A DNA stretch of 64,000 bases from Hymenopus coronatus (GCA_030762935.1 CM060899.1:61926501-61990500), one strand, 5' to 3'; counted from the first letter of the stretch, positions 24,592 through 36,660 are shown. Translations and numbers: made by a program. Notes: generated by a model not told the origin, from the sequence alone.

Positions 24592-24983
24592 GTCACTATC
24601 TGTGAACAGTGAAAGATGGCTATTTCTATTTTTCTAGCCCCTGGTTCTAGCTATGTCATCACTGATGATAGCCGCTTCTGGCGGTGGAACTTTGTGGGTG
24701 AGCATGATTCCCAGGGTATATGTGGGGGAGGGGGTCTCGTGCAGCTTCAAGGATTGTACACCGGTGATGTAATTATTTTATTGCACTGTTATAATGATAT
24801 ACTTGCCACCACCTTACAGCTATTAATTACCAGAAGAGGTTAGGTTCAACTTAATATCAAAGATACACTTTGCACCACATTACACTTTTATCACGCTATT
24901 TAAATTACTACCAAAGGGAGCTCTCCTGCCTCTCGTGGTCTCCACTCCTAGTTGACGATTATGTGTGTCCCATTCACAGGTAA

Positions 24984-25082
24984 GGCCGCGCCGTGGCCGA
25001 GTGGTTAGACCACTCGCCTCTCACCTAGACGGACCAGGTTCGATCCCAAGATGAGATTTATGGTGGACAAAGCAGCACATGA
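24984..25082 (+). mobile_element. SINE A, truncated
   Basis: Clear tRNA-like head (gtggccgagtggttagacca, then gaccaggttcgatccca) and the first part of the body (gtggacaaagcagcaca). The element ends where the degenerate mariner begins. Confidence 0.75.
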
Positions 25083-26632
25083 TGTTCACATCATTTCTAT
25101 TTTTTGGAACGCTTTTTCTGGGATGTCGCACTGACCTGTTGTCACATTGTCCTCAATCTCCTCTATGGTTTGAATATGTCCTTTCAATATATGTTTTTAG
25201 TTTGAGAAATACGAAAAAATCTGCTGGGGCTAGGCCCAGAGATGGGGCCCAACAGGAATGTAATATTTTACAATATAACTGTGGATAAGAAGCGATGCGC
25301 AAGCCAGTGCATTGTCATGATGCAACATCCAATTCGTTTTCTCACAAGTTAGACCTCTTTCTGTACCATCTGACCACTTAGTTCAAATTCACGATGGACA
25401 ATGCCGTTGTAGTCAAAAACATAACCCACATCACTCTGGTCTTTGTCTCATGCATGCTTCTTTTTTGCACACCCACAAACTCTATCCACATGGCCATCAT
25501 CTCTGATGTGGAAGGTCATCCAGACTTAGACTCGTGCACTGACAGGTTCTGCCCTGTTCTTCTCTTCTGGCTCTACAGCCCTTGGTGGGCTTTGGCAGGT
25601 TTCTTAACAATAGTTTTTTTACAAGATTAAGTTGTTAACCTAATGCTTAACCTCCAACCTGGAGGACCAGGCTTCCTTATTTATGTCCCCAGGAAGCAGG
25701 GTGGTCCAGTTATACCACCAAACACCAGGTAGCTCAGGCACCTCGGGGTCGCTACTCCCCTTACTCACCAAGGTGAGCCCCTGAGAGAATTCTGCCCTAT
25801 TGAAAATGTTTAACACATTGAAGCCCAAGCCCGAGCTAAATGTTCACGAGACTCACGCCAGAGTATAGCTCGGGCAGGTATTTCTAATGCTTTTAATACA
25901 ATTCTACGACCTTAACTCGGTCTTGGGCTATGTGGCAAACAACATACATGAGTTATCGTTTGGTTGTCTGATTTGTGCTACTATCTGTCCTTGCTTTAGT
26001 CAACTAGGAAATTTAGGAGAGTTAGTAATATTGGTTGCTCACATGTAGTCCCGCCATTTTCCTTGAAGGTGATCTATTTGTTATGTTTTGTGTTCTTAAA
26101 CGTTAAAATGCTGCATTTTCCTCGACTTCTGTGAACTGAAGCTGAAATTCAGTATACAAATGAAGCTCTGGAAAATTTCAAGGTAGAGTTTTTCGAACTT
26201 TCAATAAATGGCGTGTAAGCTGCTTTATGCAGATTTTATCACTCATATTTGATACTTGTTGTAAATTTAAAATAAAATATTAATAGGAAAGTTTTAACTA
26301 TTTTCTTACTTGTTGAGAAATCCTTGAATACCATGCTTTTAGATTGTCCCAATACTTTTTGGCAGATTTGATCGATGTACTGTAAATAATAACTCAAAAG
26401 TAGGCGTAAAAACCCTGGGTTTCTTGGCCCTTCAACTAAAGAAACACCTGGGCTTCAATGTGTTGAACCACTCATAGAACTGTGTGCAACTCATACAATC
26501 CTCCCTGTACAATTGGCTAAGCATTTGCAATGTCTTTGTGAAAGTTTTGCCAAGTTTGTAACAAAATTTCACACTTGTGCTTCTAGCTCTTTCGTTGTCA
26601 TTTGGTCCACCACTGCATGCTCTCAAAGCTGC
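25083..26632 (-). pseudogene. Degenerate mariner transposase, interrupted by a TTAA-type MITE
   Basis: The right part (26632-26470, minus) reads an N-terminal helix-turn-helix, with VKFCYKLGKTFTKT and later QFYEWFN. The left part (25400-25083, minus) reads the catalytic C-terminal half, with WMLHHDNALACASLL and IEEIEDNVTT after several stops and frameshifts. Order and spacing fit one mariner copy of DD34D type opened by the insert at 25810-26467. It cannot encode an active enzyme. 25640-25800 may be a further inserted repeat (contains ctcaccaaggtgagcc). Confidence 0.6.
25810..26467. mobile_element. TTAA-type MITE (piggyBac-like ends)
   Basis: The left end TTAACACATTGAAGCCCA (25810-25827) is matched by its reverse complement at 26450-26467 with one difference (TTCA for TTAA). 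A TTAA at the tip is typical of piggyBac-group elements. No transposase is visible in the 658 bp. Confidence 0.65.
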
Positions 26633-26712
26633 AGCATGCTTACTCTGCTATTTCAAAAGTTTGGTTTCTTTTTTAACATACCTCATGTTCAGGCTCTATG
26701 TTCTACCAAAAG

Positions 26713-27555
26713 AAAAATCTGATGTGTTCCATTTGCATGACTTTCTCTACATTGCTGTAACAAATTATTGTTAATAAACTTCTTCTATCCTCTTCTGAGA
26801 TAAACACTAGCAGAAATGATCATAATACTTAGTTCCTTGTAAGTAGAAGGGAAATAAGGGAATACACTAGGCTAAAGCGACAGTCACATGTTTTAAAATG
26901 TGGTTGCTATGGACAGGAAATCTTGTTTGTTTGTGTGGCCAGGAGTTCACAAGTTCCTGTATGAGAAAAGTTTAAGTATTTTAAAACTAAAACGCACAAC
27001 AAGGAATATCTAAAAATTGGTCAACTCCAGGGAAAAAAAAGGTATATGACATAAGCTGTGTTTTAATATGATCTACATTTTTTGTGTAGCGAATTTTTGT
27101 CTATCTCTTACAGTTTACTAGTTACGCAAAATTCATTCAGAATAAAGAGATCTTTAGAGGCTATTCCCAGAAAATTCAAGATATATATTTTATTTGCCAT
27201 ATAAATATCTAATATACAGTGTTTTACTTAAAATTGTTAGAGCCATTTTTGAGAAAATTAAAATTTTTGAAATTTTTCCCATGTGAAAGATAATATGGGG
27301 AGCAGGGATTTTTATCAAAATCTTTGTGTCACATCCCTGGAAGATACTAAACTTAAATACCAAGTTTGGTATTTTACCGACTTTTCATTTTTGAGTTTTG
27401 TGTTCACAGACACAAGGACCTTTTTAAAAAAAATGTCTTTTTGAATATAGGGGGCCCTAAAATATGTTTTTCTGGAGAAATCTTGGTATCAAATTTTTGG
27501 GTGGAATACAATACCTTATCTATACATGTAGATAGTAAGTGTAGAGAAAGTAAAA
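26713..27555 (-). mobile_element. R1 repeat, full-length diverged copy
   Basis: Ends are aaaaatctgatgtgttcc and gtagagaaagtaaaa. Several substitutions relative to the other copies occur in the palindromic end (tatacatgtagatagtaagt), so the hairpin is weakened. Confidence 0.85.
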
Positions 27556-28121
27556 TTTACAACTGCATTTTCATTTAAGAAATAAAGAAATAAAAGATGA
27601 TTGTTATTTTATGCTAAATATATTGTTAAAATTCACAAGGAAATTCAGGAAACTGCTTCAGATAAAGTTGGCCCCTCCCCCCCACAACCAGAAATTAAAA
27701 TGACACTCCTGGAGAAGGATAAATAGCAAAAGTAGTAGTAGTATTGAAACTTGGAATCAAAATTTTTATTCCTTGCTTAATTTACACATCCCCATTCTAA
27801 AATTTAACGTTTTGTCCAAAAAACTGTAAATACAGCACATAGTGATGGAAAAGTTAAAATGATTTCAAATTGTCAAAGTGAACTGCTTAAATTGGTTTGC
27901 ACAGTATCATGCTTATAACTTCTTATCAAAACACAAGAATGTAACAAAACAAAGAAAAAAGTATAAATACACTTCACAACCCAGCTTATTGTTACTACAT
28001 AAAGGTTCAATGCTTCACTAGCCTTAGACAGCTTTAGTTTCAATCAATTCTGTGTCATCCATAAAAATAACCTGATTCTCATATGTTTATTATTATGTAG
28101 TCATATTCATAAGCAATATAA
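27556..28121. other. AT-rich sequence, nothing recognised
   Basis: A C-rich patch (cccctccccccc) at 27672-27684 is the only notable feature. No frames of interest. Confidence 0.4.
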
Positions 28122-28420
28122 TGCACATACAAGGGTCATACTAAAAGTCATGAGTAACCCACTGTTAAAATTACATCAAAGCAACATAAAAGCGACTGCT
28201 GATCATATTCTACAGACTTTACACCACATGCTGCCATTTTGTGATGTAAGTATCTTGCAGTATTTGCAAAATGGCAGACACCAATGTTTTATTTTACTTT
28301 GATTTCCTTGTTAAAGAGGGAAAATCTGCTGCTGAAATTCATCTAAGATGGAGAAGTCTGCAGTGTGAAGCATTTCAAAAATGGAAGCACCGCAGAAGAC
28401 TTCTAAGTATTACAAAGTAG
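28122..28420 (+). pseudogene. Mariner 5' end with start of transposase
   Basis: A mariner-like end (gggtcatactaaaagtcatg at 28133) is followed at 28272 by an open frame beginning MADTNVLFYF with KEGKSAAEIH, the first helix-turn-helix of mariner-type transposases. The frame is lost near 28410, where a purine-rich stretch (28432-28625) begins. Confidence 0.6.
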
Positions 28421-28431
28421 TAGGCACTAGG

Positions 28432-28625
28432 CTCGGTAGGAACCAGGACAGAGAAAGGAAAATAGGGAAACATAGGAGACTCACCAGCAACAGAGAAAGA
28501 AGGGAACAGACTGAGACAGAAGGAATCAACAACAGTGGCAGTAGGGAAGGTAACTGAAAAGGGTCAGCAGGTGAGAGGAAAATAAGGAACAGACAAGAAA
28601 CAAGAAGGGAAAAGAAAGAACGAGC
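28432..28625 (+). repeat. Purine-rich tract
   Basis: About 190 bases dominated by A and G on the + strand (gacagagaaaggaaaatagg, aacaagaagggaaaagaaag). It separates the mariner start from unrelated sequence. It may be an expanded simple sequence inside the element. Confidence 0.6.
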
Positions 28626-29295
28626 TCTTCTTGAACATGTGATGCGAGGTTTTTTCTAAGTCCTACGTGAGCAGAATGCTTTTTTGAAGTATGGCATTAG
28701 ATATTCTTACCCAAAGCCCTAGGCTGATCCTTGCCAAAACAAAACCAGTGCACCGTTATAATGTAGCCTTGTGCCATTCGCGCCTGAAATTCTGTCATAT
28801 TTTTACGACCACGCAGTATATTGTAATTAAAATGAACAGAGCACTTATTCTGATAAGTTGAACGGCGTCAATTTAACTCTCAAGTATTTGTATACAATAT
28901 TATACAATTTAAGAATAAATTCATTCTGTAATTTAGATTTTTAGCTTGGGATTACATTCTTCTGCGCACTACTACTGTGTTGTACCGCAGTGCATTGGCC
29001 ACATGGATCCGTTTTGACGCGGATCAACCTAAGAGTGAATAGAAAATAATATGTATTTAACATCACTTTTAACTATGATTCCTGCTGGAGAAATATTTTT
29101 AACATAACTTAAGGTTTATAGTTTGTTCATTGTTTGGCTTACCCTCCCTATGTAGGGCTGACACCCTCTAGGATTTACAAGCTAATGCCTATGGGTCAGA
29201 AGCCTGTTGGGGAGCCAACGGCACAAAACCACAGAATGGAGAACCTGGTACGAGTGGTTGGCCCATAGCCAGACATGAGCATGAGGAACTGGATG

Positions 29296-29545
29296 ATATG
29301 AAATGCAAGCAAAATGGATGATAGGAAAGGTGAAGATGGAGAGTGGAATGAGTAGCGGGGTAACTGGAGGACCCGGAGAAAACCCGCCCAGATGCAGCTT
29401 CATCCACCACAAATCCAGCATACAGGTGCTTGGGAATTTGCACATGTGGGATTTCTGGTGGACAAAGTTACATCTGGGCAGGTTTTCTCCGGGTTCACCA
29501 GTTTCCCCTGCCACTCATTCCACCAATTGCTCTATCATCAATTTC
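29296..29545. mobile_element. Two SINE A bodies in inverted arrangement
   Basis: 29296-29425 reads as SINE A body on the minus strand (ggcgggttttctccgggtcc) and 29446-29545 as the same body on the plus strand (gggcaggttttctccgggtt). The arms can fold on each other. Neither keeps the tRNA-like head. The plus-strand frame here is an artefact. Confidence 0.7.
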
Positions 29546-29624
29546 ATGTCATCCTGTTTCTCATCTTCATGCCTACAGGTTCTCAATCTGGGTTTCATGA
29601 AGTCTGGAAAGAGTGAGAGTTCAG

Positions 29625-30530
29625 AGAGAGCATTTTCGAGCAATAATTTTGTACGACTTCAAATGTGGCTTAAATGAAACGCAGTCACTTGAGTGTTTGA
29701 GGGGGGGATTTTGGGGACTATTCACCATCACATGCTACTGTATTCTACTGGTTTGCAGAATTTAAAAAGGGGCAACAATCTCTTACAGATGAAGAGAAGA
29801 GTGGCAGACCAGCAACATTAGTGACTGACAAAATCATCACTGCTGTGGAAACAATGATTAGGGAAGATCCAAGGACATTGAATTGACATGGAGGGGTAAA
29901 AAAATGGCGTGTTATTTATGGATGCTCTTTAACTGCTCTGGTTCTCAGCATCCCATTCTATATTGGGCATGAAAGACCACTTAATTTTGCTCAGAGGCCT
30001 CTCTATCAGGCTTGAGGTTCTTTTACATGCCGTAAATCTACGACACGGGACCAATGGCTTTACTTCCCTTCCGAAGGAAGCCATGCTAAGGATTTTTACA
30101 CCTGAAAAAATCCATCGTCCTCCGCCAGGTTTGAACCTGCGACCTTGGGTATACAAAGTCAGCATGGTAACCATTACACCATGGAGGGCGACGACATGGG
30201 GGGGTGTGTGTGTGTTAGTTCGTTGAGTGTTTCAACCATCCTCCATAAACATTTTGTGTAAAAAAATTCACGATGAGTGCCCCATAATTTAACTGAAGCA
30301 CAGAAGCTGTGAAATGGTGCGAAGAAATGCTGAAAAGATTTATCTGTGGAGAATCTCGCTGTGTTTCAGATATTGTTACCGGTGATGAAACACGAATCTA
30401 TCAGTTTGACCCTGAAACAAAGCATCAGTCCTCCATTTGGTTGTTCCAACCACCCTGAAGAAGCAGTTTCTGCATACAAAGAGGTTCCGGAAGATGGAAT
30501 GCTGCATGCAGTACCAGGGAGAATACTTTG
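29625..30530 (+). pseudogene. Mariner transposase fragment interrupted by SINE C
   Basis: 29737-29883 reads a helix-turn-helix and linker (FYWFAEFKKGQQSL, KSGRPATLVTDK). After the SINE, 30290-30456 reads AVKWCEEMLKRF and IVTGDETRIYQFDPET, which contains the first catalytic aspartate region of mariner transposases (GDET). Stops, frameshifts and loss of the C-terminal half make it inactive. Related copies lie at 33840-34610 and 40672-40850. Confidence 0.75.
29898..30192 (-). mobile_element. SINE C with target-site duplication
   Basis: The minus strand begins with a tRNA-like head (tccatggtgtaatggttacc as A-box region, gcaggttcaaacctg as B box). A body of about 200 bp follows, with cttccttcggaagggaag, an inverted pair. 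It is flanked by gacatggaggggt (29885-29897) and gacatgggggggt (30193-30205), a 13-bp target duplication with one mismatch. Confidence 0.85.
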
Positions 30531-30895
30531 AGAAACTGGGATAAACAAAACATTTCTCTGAGTATTCATAAATAGTGACAACTGTCTCAATACCTAACTA
30601 GTGACCCTGTATAACACCTGATAATCACAGAACTGGCAATGAAAAGTTGATAATGGAAACAATAGCACTTTCGAAACATGTCTTAAGTAACTAACACATA
30701 TAAATGAATAGAAATGTATGACATTACATCCTTTTAGTGCCAATCACGATCTAATCATGATGCCGTTTTCATAAATTTTAACTCTTTCTAGCAGGAAAGT
30801 CTAAGGTACCTTCTACATCATAGTCACAGAGAAAGGTTTTCTGGAGCGTTTCAGGACCTTATCTTCACTCCAAGGTGCTAAATTAGCTCCAAATT

Positions 30896-31105
30896 TGGGC
30901 CTTGCCATGGTCAAATGGTTAGATCACTCGCCTCTCACTTGGAACCCGGGCTGGGTTCAATTCCAAGTGACTATGCGAGATTTGAGGTGGACAAAGTGGC
31001 ATAGGGGCAGGTTTTCTCCAGTTTCCCCCAACATTGCATTCCACCAGTGCTCCATCTTCATTCCATGTATCACCAGTGTCATCACCTGCGGGGGCACAAG
31101 TAGTA
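30896..31105 (+). mobile_element. SINE A
   Basis: tRNA-like head (ccatggtcaaatggttagat, gctgggttcaattccaag) and body (gtggacaaagtggcatagg, gcaggttttctccagtttcc, ccagtgctccatcttcattc). Confidence 0.8.
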
Positions 31106-31157
31106 AAAGCTCCAAATTCAATTTCTCGAGCTGGTATTTGTTTATGATGCTTGAAAC

Positions 31158-31400
31158 ATGGCATCATCTAGCCGAAGGTTACAAACCGAAGAGAAAATAA
31201 GAGCTGCAGTTCACGATGTATTACAAGAGAGCAAGTGATTTTGAATTTTCAGAGACTGACATAAGAGAGGAAGATATATATTCTAGCTCAGCGATGAAAA
31301 TGCATCTGAAAACAACGAACCTCGTGCGCATACAAATAATCAGTGAATTTACCAAAATGGATTTACGGAGGTGTAACCAGACGACAAACACAATATGAAA
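31158..31400 (+). pseudogene. Possible piggyBac-like N-terminal remnant
   Basis: From 31158 an ATG frame (MASSSRRLQTEEKIRA...) runs into a shifted frame with DFEFSETDIREEDIYSS. A short acidic, serine-rich N-terminus of this kind occurs in piggyBac-type transposases. A possible element end with TTAA lies at 31934-31940 (agaagggttaatt). No catalytic region is visible, so the call is tentative. Confidence 0.3.
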
Positions 31401-31941
31401 TCAACAATTCAGGTGCGCAATAATGCAAGTGCTAAATTTACATTAATCTACGTTACATTTGTATGCTATTTCTTTATGCAGTTTTCATTAATAAAGGTTA
31501 TCATGCTGTGTGTGTGTTTTTGGTAAACTTTTTTCAGTTTCAGGTCAATTGAATTCACTTTTTGTACTTTAAAAAATTAAACACCAGACCAAAACAGTAT
31601 GCTGTTTTAGTAAAGAAATATCTGTACATTCATTTAATTAGCCTGAATTTTCTGTGTGGTAGCTTTTGTGTACCTAATTATTATTTTGGGATTTTTAATT
31701 TTATTTTCCAAATTTTCTTTGGTTTTTAATTTTTTAAAAGTATTGAAGAGACTTTTCATCCATATAGTGCATATTATACTGTAGACAAAAGGGTTTACTG
31801 AAAATAAAAAAAGTTTAGCTTTCTATGTCATTTAGTACTCATTTTATTACTAATAATTTAAAACCCTGCATTCTCCTCTAAAATTGCTTGGCACTTCCCA
31901 GATAGATTTTGTTATTTGGGCTGGCATTAGAAGGGTTAATT

Positions 31942-33300
31942 TATACAAATGCTGGGATTTGGATACTCTAACCCAAGGATCAACAAGAAAGTACTTAAGT
32001 TACAATATAATGTAATAAAATTTAATGCTTTGTCAAGTCCATGGTTAAAATCTGTAATACTTTGAATCTGTCTACAAAACTGTAAAAATGCCATTATCAC
32101 AAAAGTGCCTCCACTCCCATGCATTTTACAGGCAAACAATGTCAACTGGCAATAGAATGAACATCGACTCATTAAAATTTAAAAGTAAATTTAATTAAAA
32201 AATATACATGTATAAATTCTGAATGTGCTCACACTTATCTTATTAATACTGTTTAATCTGTATTCTTTTCTGTGATAACATTTGTTGTGTAAATTCAACT
32301 GTTGCACTATTCAATTTTTAAATGTTCTATAACATCACAGCAAATTAGCAAAGCTTTTAAACTTCAACATGCGCTTTATTTAGCAAATACAGTAGTGAAA
32401 ACTCTATAATGTTGTGTGTGTATTGTATTGCTGGATTTGACTGAATCAATAAATGCCTTTCTGATTGCTTCTTGAGCAATTAAAATAAACCATACAAAAT
32501 TTACCTTTATGCAAAGTAACAACAATAATTTGGAAGCAAAAAGCTTCCTACATAGGCCAATATTTATTCTCTCTTGAATTACAATGTGCCTTTTGCTAAA
32601 GAGCATCAACAATAGCGTTGCAAGCACAAGAAGAAAAACAAAAATCAAAGAATACTAAGTGAATTCTTGACATTATGAAACCAAATTAACAAACATAACA
32701 CAAGTAACTGAACCCTTAAACACATCAATTATCATATTTATCTGAATACAAGATGATCCCCATTTTTCAGAACTTAATTTTGGAATTTAGCATTTCATCT
32801 ACAAAGACATGTTTTTAAGACATAGATATACAAAAAAAAGAATTTTTAAATGAAATTTAAAGTTTTGCCATATATTTTGAACAAACTAATGCATACTTAA
32901 GTTGATTAAGTCATTTATTTATTTTTTGTACTTAATTTGAATTTGTGCGGAAATTCACATTTTGAGCAGTTGCCAGAGAGGGGAATATGGAAATGTATGA
33001 TAGGAGTGCAATGGTACGTGACGGCAGTGGTGGCATAACTGTAACTATGATGGATATAGACATCATACTTAATATAACACATTGTAAATGTTTTTACCTA
33101 ATTTGAATTTGTGCAGAAATTCACATTGCGAGCAGCAGAGATGGAAAAGGGAGAATGAAATGATGGTATATGTGATGATAGAACGTGACCATGATTATTT
33201 ATGGATGCTACTTTCTCTGAACACAACATAATATATTGTAAGACATTTTAAATAATTCAAATTTGCGTGTAAAGTCACATTGTGGTATATGAGTGGCTCC
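31942..33300. other. AT-rich sequence with a tandem-like duplicated motif
   Basis: Mostly featureless. The segment aatttgaatttgtgcggaaattcacattttgagcag (32935-32969) recurs in altered form at 33101-33133 and 33255-33285, spacing about 160 bp, followed each time by a purine-rich, ATG-rich stretch. This suggests a degraded ~160-bp tandem repeat of three units. Confidence 0.45.
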
Positions 33301-33422
33301 AGGAGGGGCAATGTCCAGCTAACCTATCTCTTTCTGCTCGACTGTTGACCTCAAACAATTCACAATTTCATCACATTTATTTTACAAGTCCAAAAAGATG
33401 TTTAAAGGATACAACATAAAAA

Positions 33423-33773
33423 ATGTACTTGGATCCATCACTAATTAACCAAATAGAATGCAATAGTTGCAACAAAGTTTACATTGGGAAAACCAAGCGG
33501 AACGTTGAAAAAAGAACCAAGGAGCACTTTAGATGTATAAAACACAAACATCTAGAGAAATCAGCAGTTGCTACCCATTTTTGGTCAGAAAACCACGACA
33601 TAAACCCAGAGCCAAAACTATTGAAACACATAACCGGAAAGCAGGAATTGGCAACTTGGGAACAAATTTTCATTTGGAAAACCAAAAATAGGATTATCAA
33701 CTTCGATATCCCCCAGGGCGGCTCATTGTACAAATTCATAGTACCACCACCAGAGCAATGGACCACAGTTTGA
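33423..33773 (+). pseudogene. Penelope-like element GIY-YIG endonuclease, C-terminal piece
   Basis: The frame reads CNSCNKVYIGKTKRNVEKR, then TKEHF, then KSAVATHFWSENHDI. These are the cysteine-containing entry, the YIG core, the conserved arginine and the H...H region of the endonuclease at the end of Penelope-like elements. The reverse transcriptase part is absent (5' truncated). Just after the stop, GGAGG and CCTCC (33778-33782 and 33790-33794) form a stem followed by GAAAC (33795-33799), as in the related copy at 36360. Confidence 0.8.
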
Positions 33774-33839
33774 CAATGGAGGAAACTAACCTCCGAAACA
33801 TGTTCCTGGAAATTTAAATGTGAGTGTTGTTTAGTGTCA

Positions 33840-34610
33840 TTAATTGGAATCACCAGTTTGACCCTAAGCATCAGTCGGCTGAGTGAATCTTTCCAGATGA
33901 TCTTGGAACATCTGGTGGCCACTTTCTTCTGTAAATCTTATCATGAGACTCTTGTGAAACAAAGGGCAATTACTGTGTACTGTTACAACAATTTGCTTAC
34001 CACAGTTTTTGAGCTCTGTTAATTGCATCCAAGGAATTCTTTTCCATCATGACAATGTCTCTGCGCACACACCCAATTCAACCATCCAGTTTCTGGAGTC
34101 CACAGAGATGAAGCTGATGACTCATGCCCCTTACAGTCCTGATTTAAGTCCAAGTTACTTTTTTTGTTTGTAACTTACATCTTTTAACTTGGTGGGTCAT
34201 ATTGGACGATGAATGAAATAGGTGAAATGATGCTCAAATGATCTCGGAATCCATGGAGCTTAAAATTACTCAACATTTCTCTTCTCAGGATAAGGAAATA
34301 TCGCAAAGAAAACCTTATCTGGGTTACTCACCCAAAGTGAGATTCAAACTCGCGACCTGTTGAATGTGAGGCAGACACGCTACCATCATACTACAAAGGT
34401 GAAACCAACTTCTTTTTGTTCCCTACAGTGAAAAATCGTATGTGTGGAAAAATTTTTCAAGCCCTGAAGAAACTGTTGCAGTATATAAAAGTGAGCTTTC
34501 ACACATACATGAAAATGAGGTTAGGAGTGCTTTCAAAAGTGGTTAGAGAGAATGAGAAAGTGCACACAGTGTGATGGTGAATATTCTGAAAAACTCGATC
34601 AGTCAGACAT
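33840..34610 (+). pseudogene. Mariner transposase C-terminal half interrupted by SINE B
   Basis: Degenerate frames read QFDPKHQS, then GILFHHDNVSAHT and HAPYSPDLSPSYFF, the second and third catalytic regions of mariner transposases. After the SINE, the reading resumes with FPTVKNRMCG and ERMRKCTQCDGEYSEK, the typical C-terminal tail. Same family as 29625-30530. Broken by stops. Confidence 0.8.
34168..34402 (-). mobile_element. SINE B inserted in a mariner
   Basis: Reverse of the B family: on the minus strand gtatgatggtagcgtgtctg, then gcgagtttgaatctcac, then ataaggttttctttgcg, ending in gttaaaagatg. Mariner coding sequence continues on both sides, so the SINE is the younger insertion. Confidence 0.85.
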
Positions 34611-35181
34611 TTTATGCAGTTTAGTTTTTGTGTATCTCAAAACTTTCTTAGTGATCCCTATATCAAATAAGTAGGTTCAATATAAGAATGAAACAGCATT
34701 TCATTGCATTTAGTCTTAAATATAAGAACTAACCCGATCAGAAATGATACTGTTACACTGCTTTGGAAATGTTTCCATTTTAAATTAATATATACCTCTG
34801 ATATAATTTTTAATGAACACCATAGCATCTCCCCTGTTGCGTATCCCAATGGAGACTTACTTATATCTTAAGTACCGAGCGAGTCAAAAACCTCCAAACC
34901 AGGCTGCGCCGTGTTTTTCTACTGGGTGTGTGGATACTGCTGTAAACAAGGTCTTGCTTCTGACGCAGTTTTGCTCTGTTTTGGAAGTGCAGTATTGAGT
35001 TAACCGTGATTTGGTGCAGCTCGGTTATTACAAGTGATTTATTATTATATCCTGTACTTAGTCACAAAGTGTATAATATATTTTCTACTGCACAGCATGT
35101 TGTATTTATTTATGATTCATATGTTTTAATCCAGTCAGCTTGCCAACTGAAAGTACGATTTGCAGAAAGATTTCCAAATAT

Positions 35182-35936
35182 AAAAATCTCATGTATTCCA
35201 TTCACATGACTTTCTCTACACCAAACTATTGTTAAAAAGCTAATGCTTCTATTTACTTCATGCTAATCGACAAAAAAATTAGCAGAAATAGTCTTATTAC
35301 TTGCTTCCTTGTAAGTAGAAGTGAAATAAGGGAGTACCATAGGTTAAAGTGACAGTCAAAAGCTGGTTGCTATGTGACTGAAGTGCCTTTGTTTGTATGG
35401 ACAGGAGTTGACAAATTCCTGTAAAGCTGAAACCAAAAACAAGGAATATCTCAAAAAGAATCAACTCCATGAAAAAAATGTATATAATATACATTGTGTG
35501 TTTTAATGTGCTCTACATTTTTTGTGTATCTCATACAGTTTAGCAGTTATGCAAAATTTCAATAAATTCATCCAGAATAAAGTAGCCTTATAGGCTATTC
35601 CCAGAAAATTCAAGACATACATATTATTTGTCAGGTAAATATCTTTGATATACAATATTTTAATCAAAATCGTTAAGAGCCATTTTTGTGAAAATCAAAA
35701 TTTTCAAAAAAAATTCCATGTAAAGGGTAGCTGGGAGTGGGGGAATTTTCTTCAATATCTCTGTGTCGCATCATTGGAAGACACCAAACCTAAATACCAA
35801 GTTTGGTTTTTAACAGACTTTTCATTTTTGAGCTATGCTGCCACACACACACAGACAGACACATGGACATTTTATAAAAATGTTTTTTTTTTATTCAGGG
35901 GGTCTCAAAACACACATTTCTGGTGAAATTTCGGTT
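35182..35936 (-). mobile_element. R1 repeat, truncated
   Basis: The left end is intact (aaaaatctcatgtattcc, catgactttctctac). The copy breaks off after ggtgaaatttcggtt, so the palindromic terminus is missing. A CA-rich slot lies at 35844-35862. Confidence 0.85.
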
Positions 35937-36049
35937 AAAACATCCAGGGCCTATTTTTTTTTTCCAGATAACTGACACCCGTATGAATGTGAATACAGTT
36001 TTGCTCCCTTTTTTAGAGAATTAACAGACGGAATGTGATTTTTCCTTTT

Positions 36050-36345
36050 TTCCAACAGGACTGTACAACAGCTTATACGGCTAATCTTTCGATGAGATAA
36101 ATTGTATGTGTGTTTCAGGATAGAATTATTAGAAGAGATTTGTGGCCCCCTCAGTCCCCTGACCTAACCCACTGTGATTTCTATCTCTGGGGTAACTTAA
36201 AACAAAGTTACAATACAAACCCACACACCCTGAAAGAATTAAAACAAAATACACGCCAGGAAATTCAATATGAGCTATGGTAAGATGGATAATTTCATTA
36301 AAGAGGTGCCAAAAATGTATGGACAATGGCAGTAGCTAGTTTCAG
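36050..36345 (+). pseudogene. IS630/mariner-type transposase C-terminal fragment
   Basis: Frame fragments read DRIIRRDLWPPQSPDLTHCDF, then YLWGNLKQ and ELKQNTRQEI. The LWPPQSPDL motif precedes the last catalytic residue in a large insect DDE family related to mariner. Stops are present. The N-terminal half of a related element lies at 44870-45480 on the other strand. Confidence 0.7.
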
Positions 36346-36359
36346 CATCTCCTTTAATA

Positions 36360-36660
36360 ATATTGGTAGGTCAAACAAGAAGACAAATCCGTGGTAGCTT
36401 GGCATTTTTGGAAAGAGAAACACACCATAAATGGAAGCCTAAAAATTCTCAAAAACATTACAAGGAAGATAGAATTAAAAGTTTGGGAAAACATATATAT
36501 TTGGAAAAACAAGAAGTGCGTTTTCAATTTCGAAATCCTGCGAGGCGACCTACTGATACAGAGGTTCATCAAACCACCACAGCAAGCAATGCTGGCAGTC
36601 GACCAAAGGAATTGACAATGGAAGCACATGGCTTCTGAAACATGTTTTCCGAAATAAAAA
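36360..36660 (+). pseudogene. Penelope-like endonuclease C-terminal fragment
   Basis: The frame from 36391 reads VAWHFWKEKHTI, then KILKNITRK and ENIYIWKNKK, parallel to VATHFWSENHDI and EQIFIWKTKN at 33560-33700. The downstream non-coding sequence is also shared: ttgacaat, a hairpin (gaagc/gcttc), then GAAAC at 36637-36641. Confidence 0.7.

Noticed and set aside
29303..29677. 124-residue + strand frame
   Set aside because: It runs through two inverted SINE A bodies.
33479..33922. 147-residue minus-strand frame
   Set aside because: Antisense shadow of the Penelope-like endonuclease frame, which has clear GIY-YIG motifs on the + strand.
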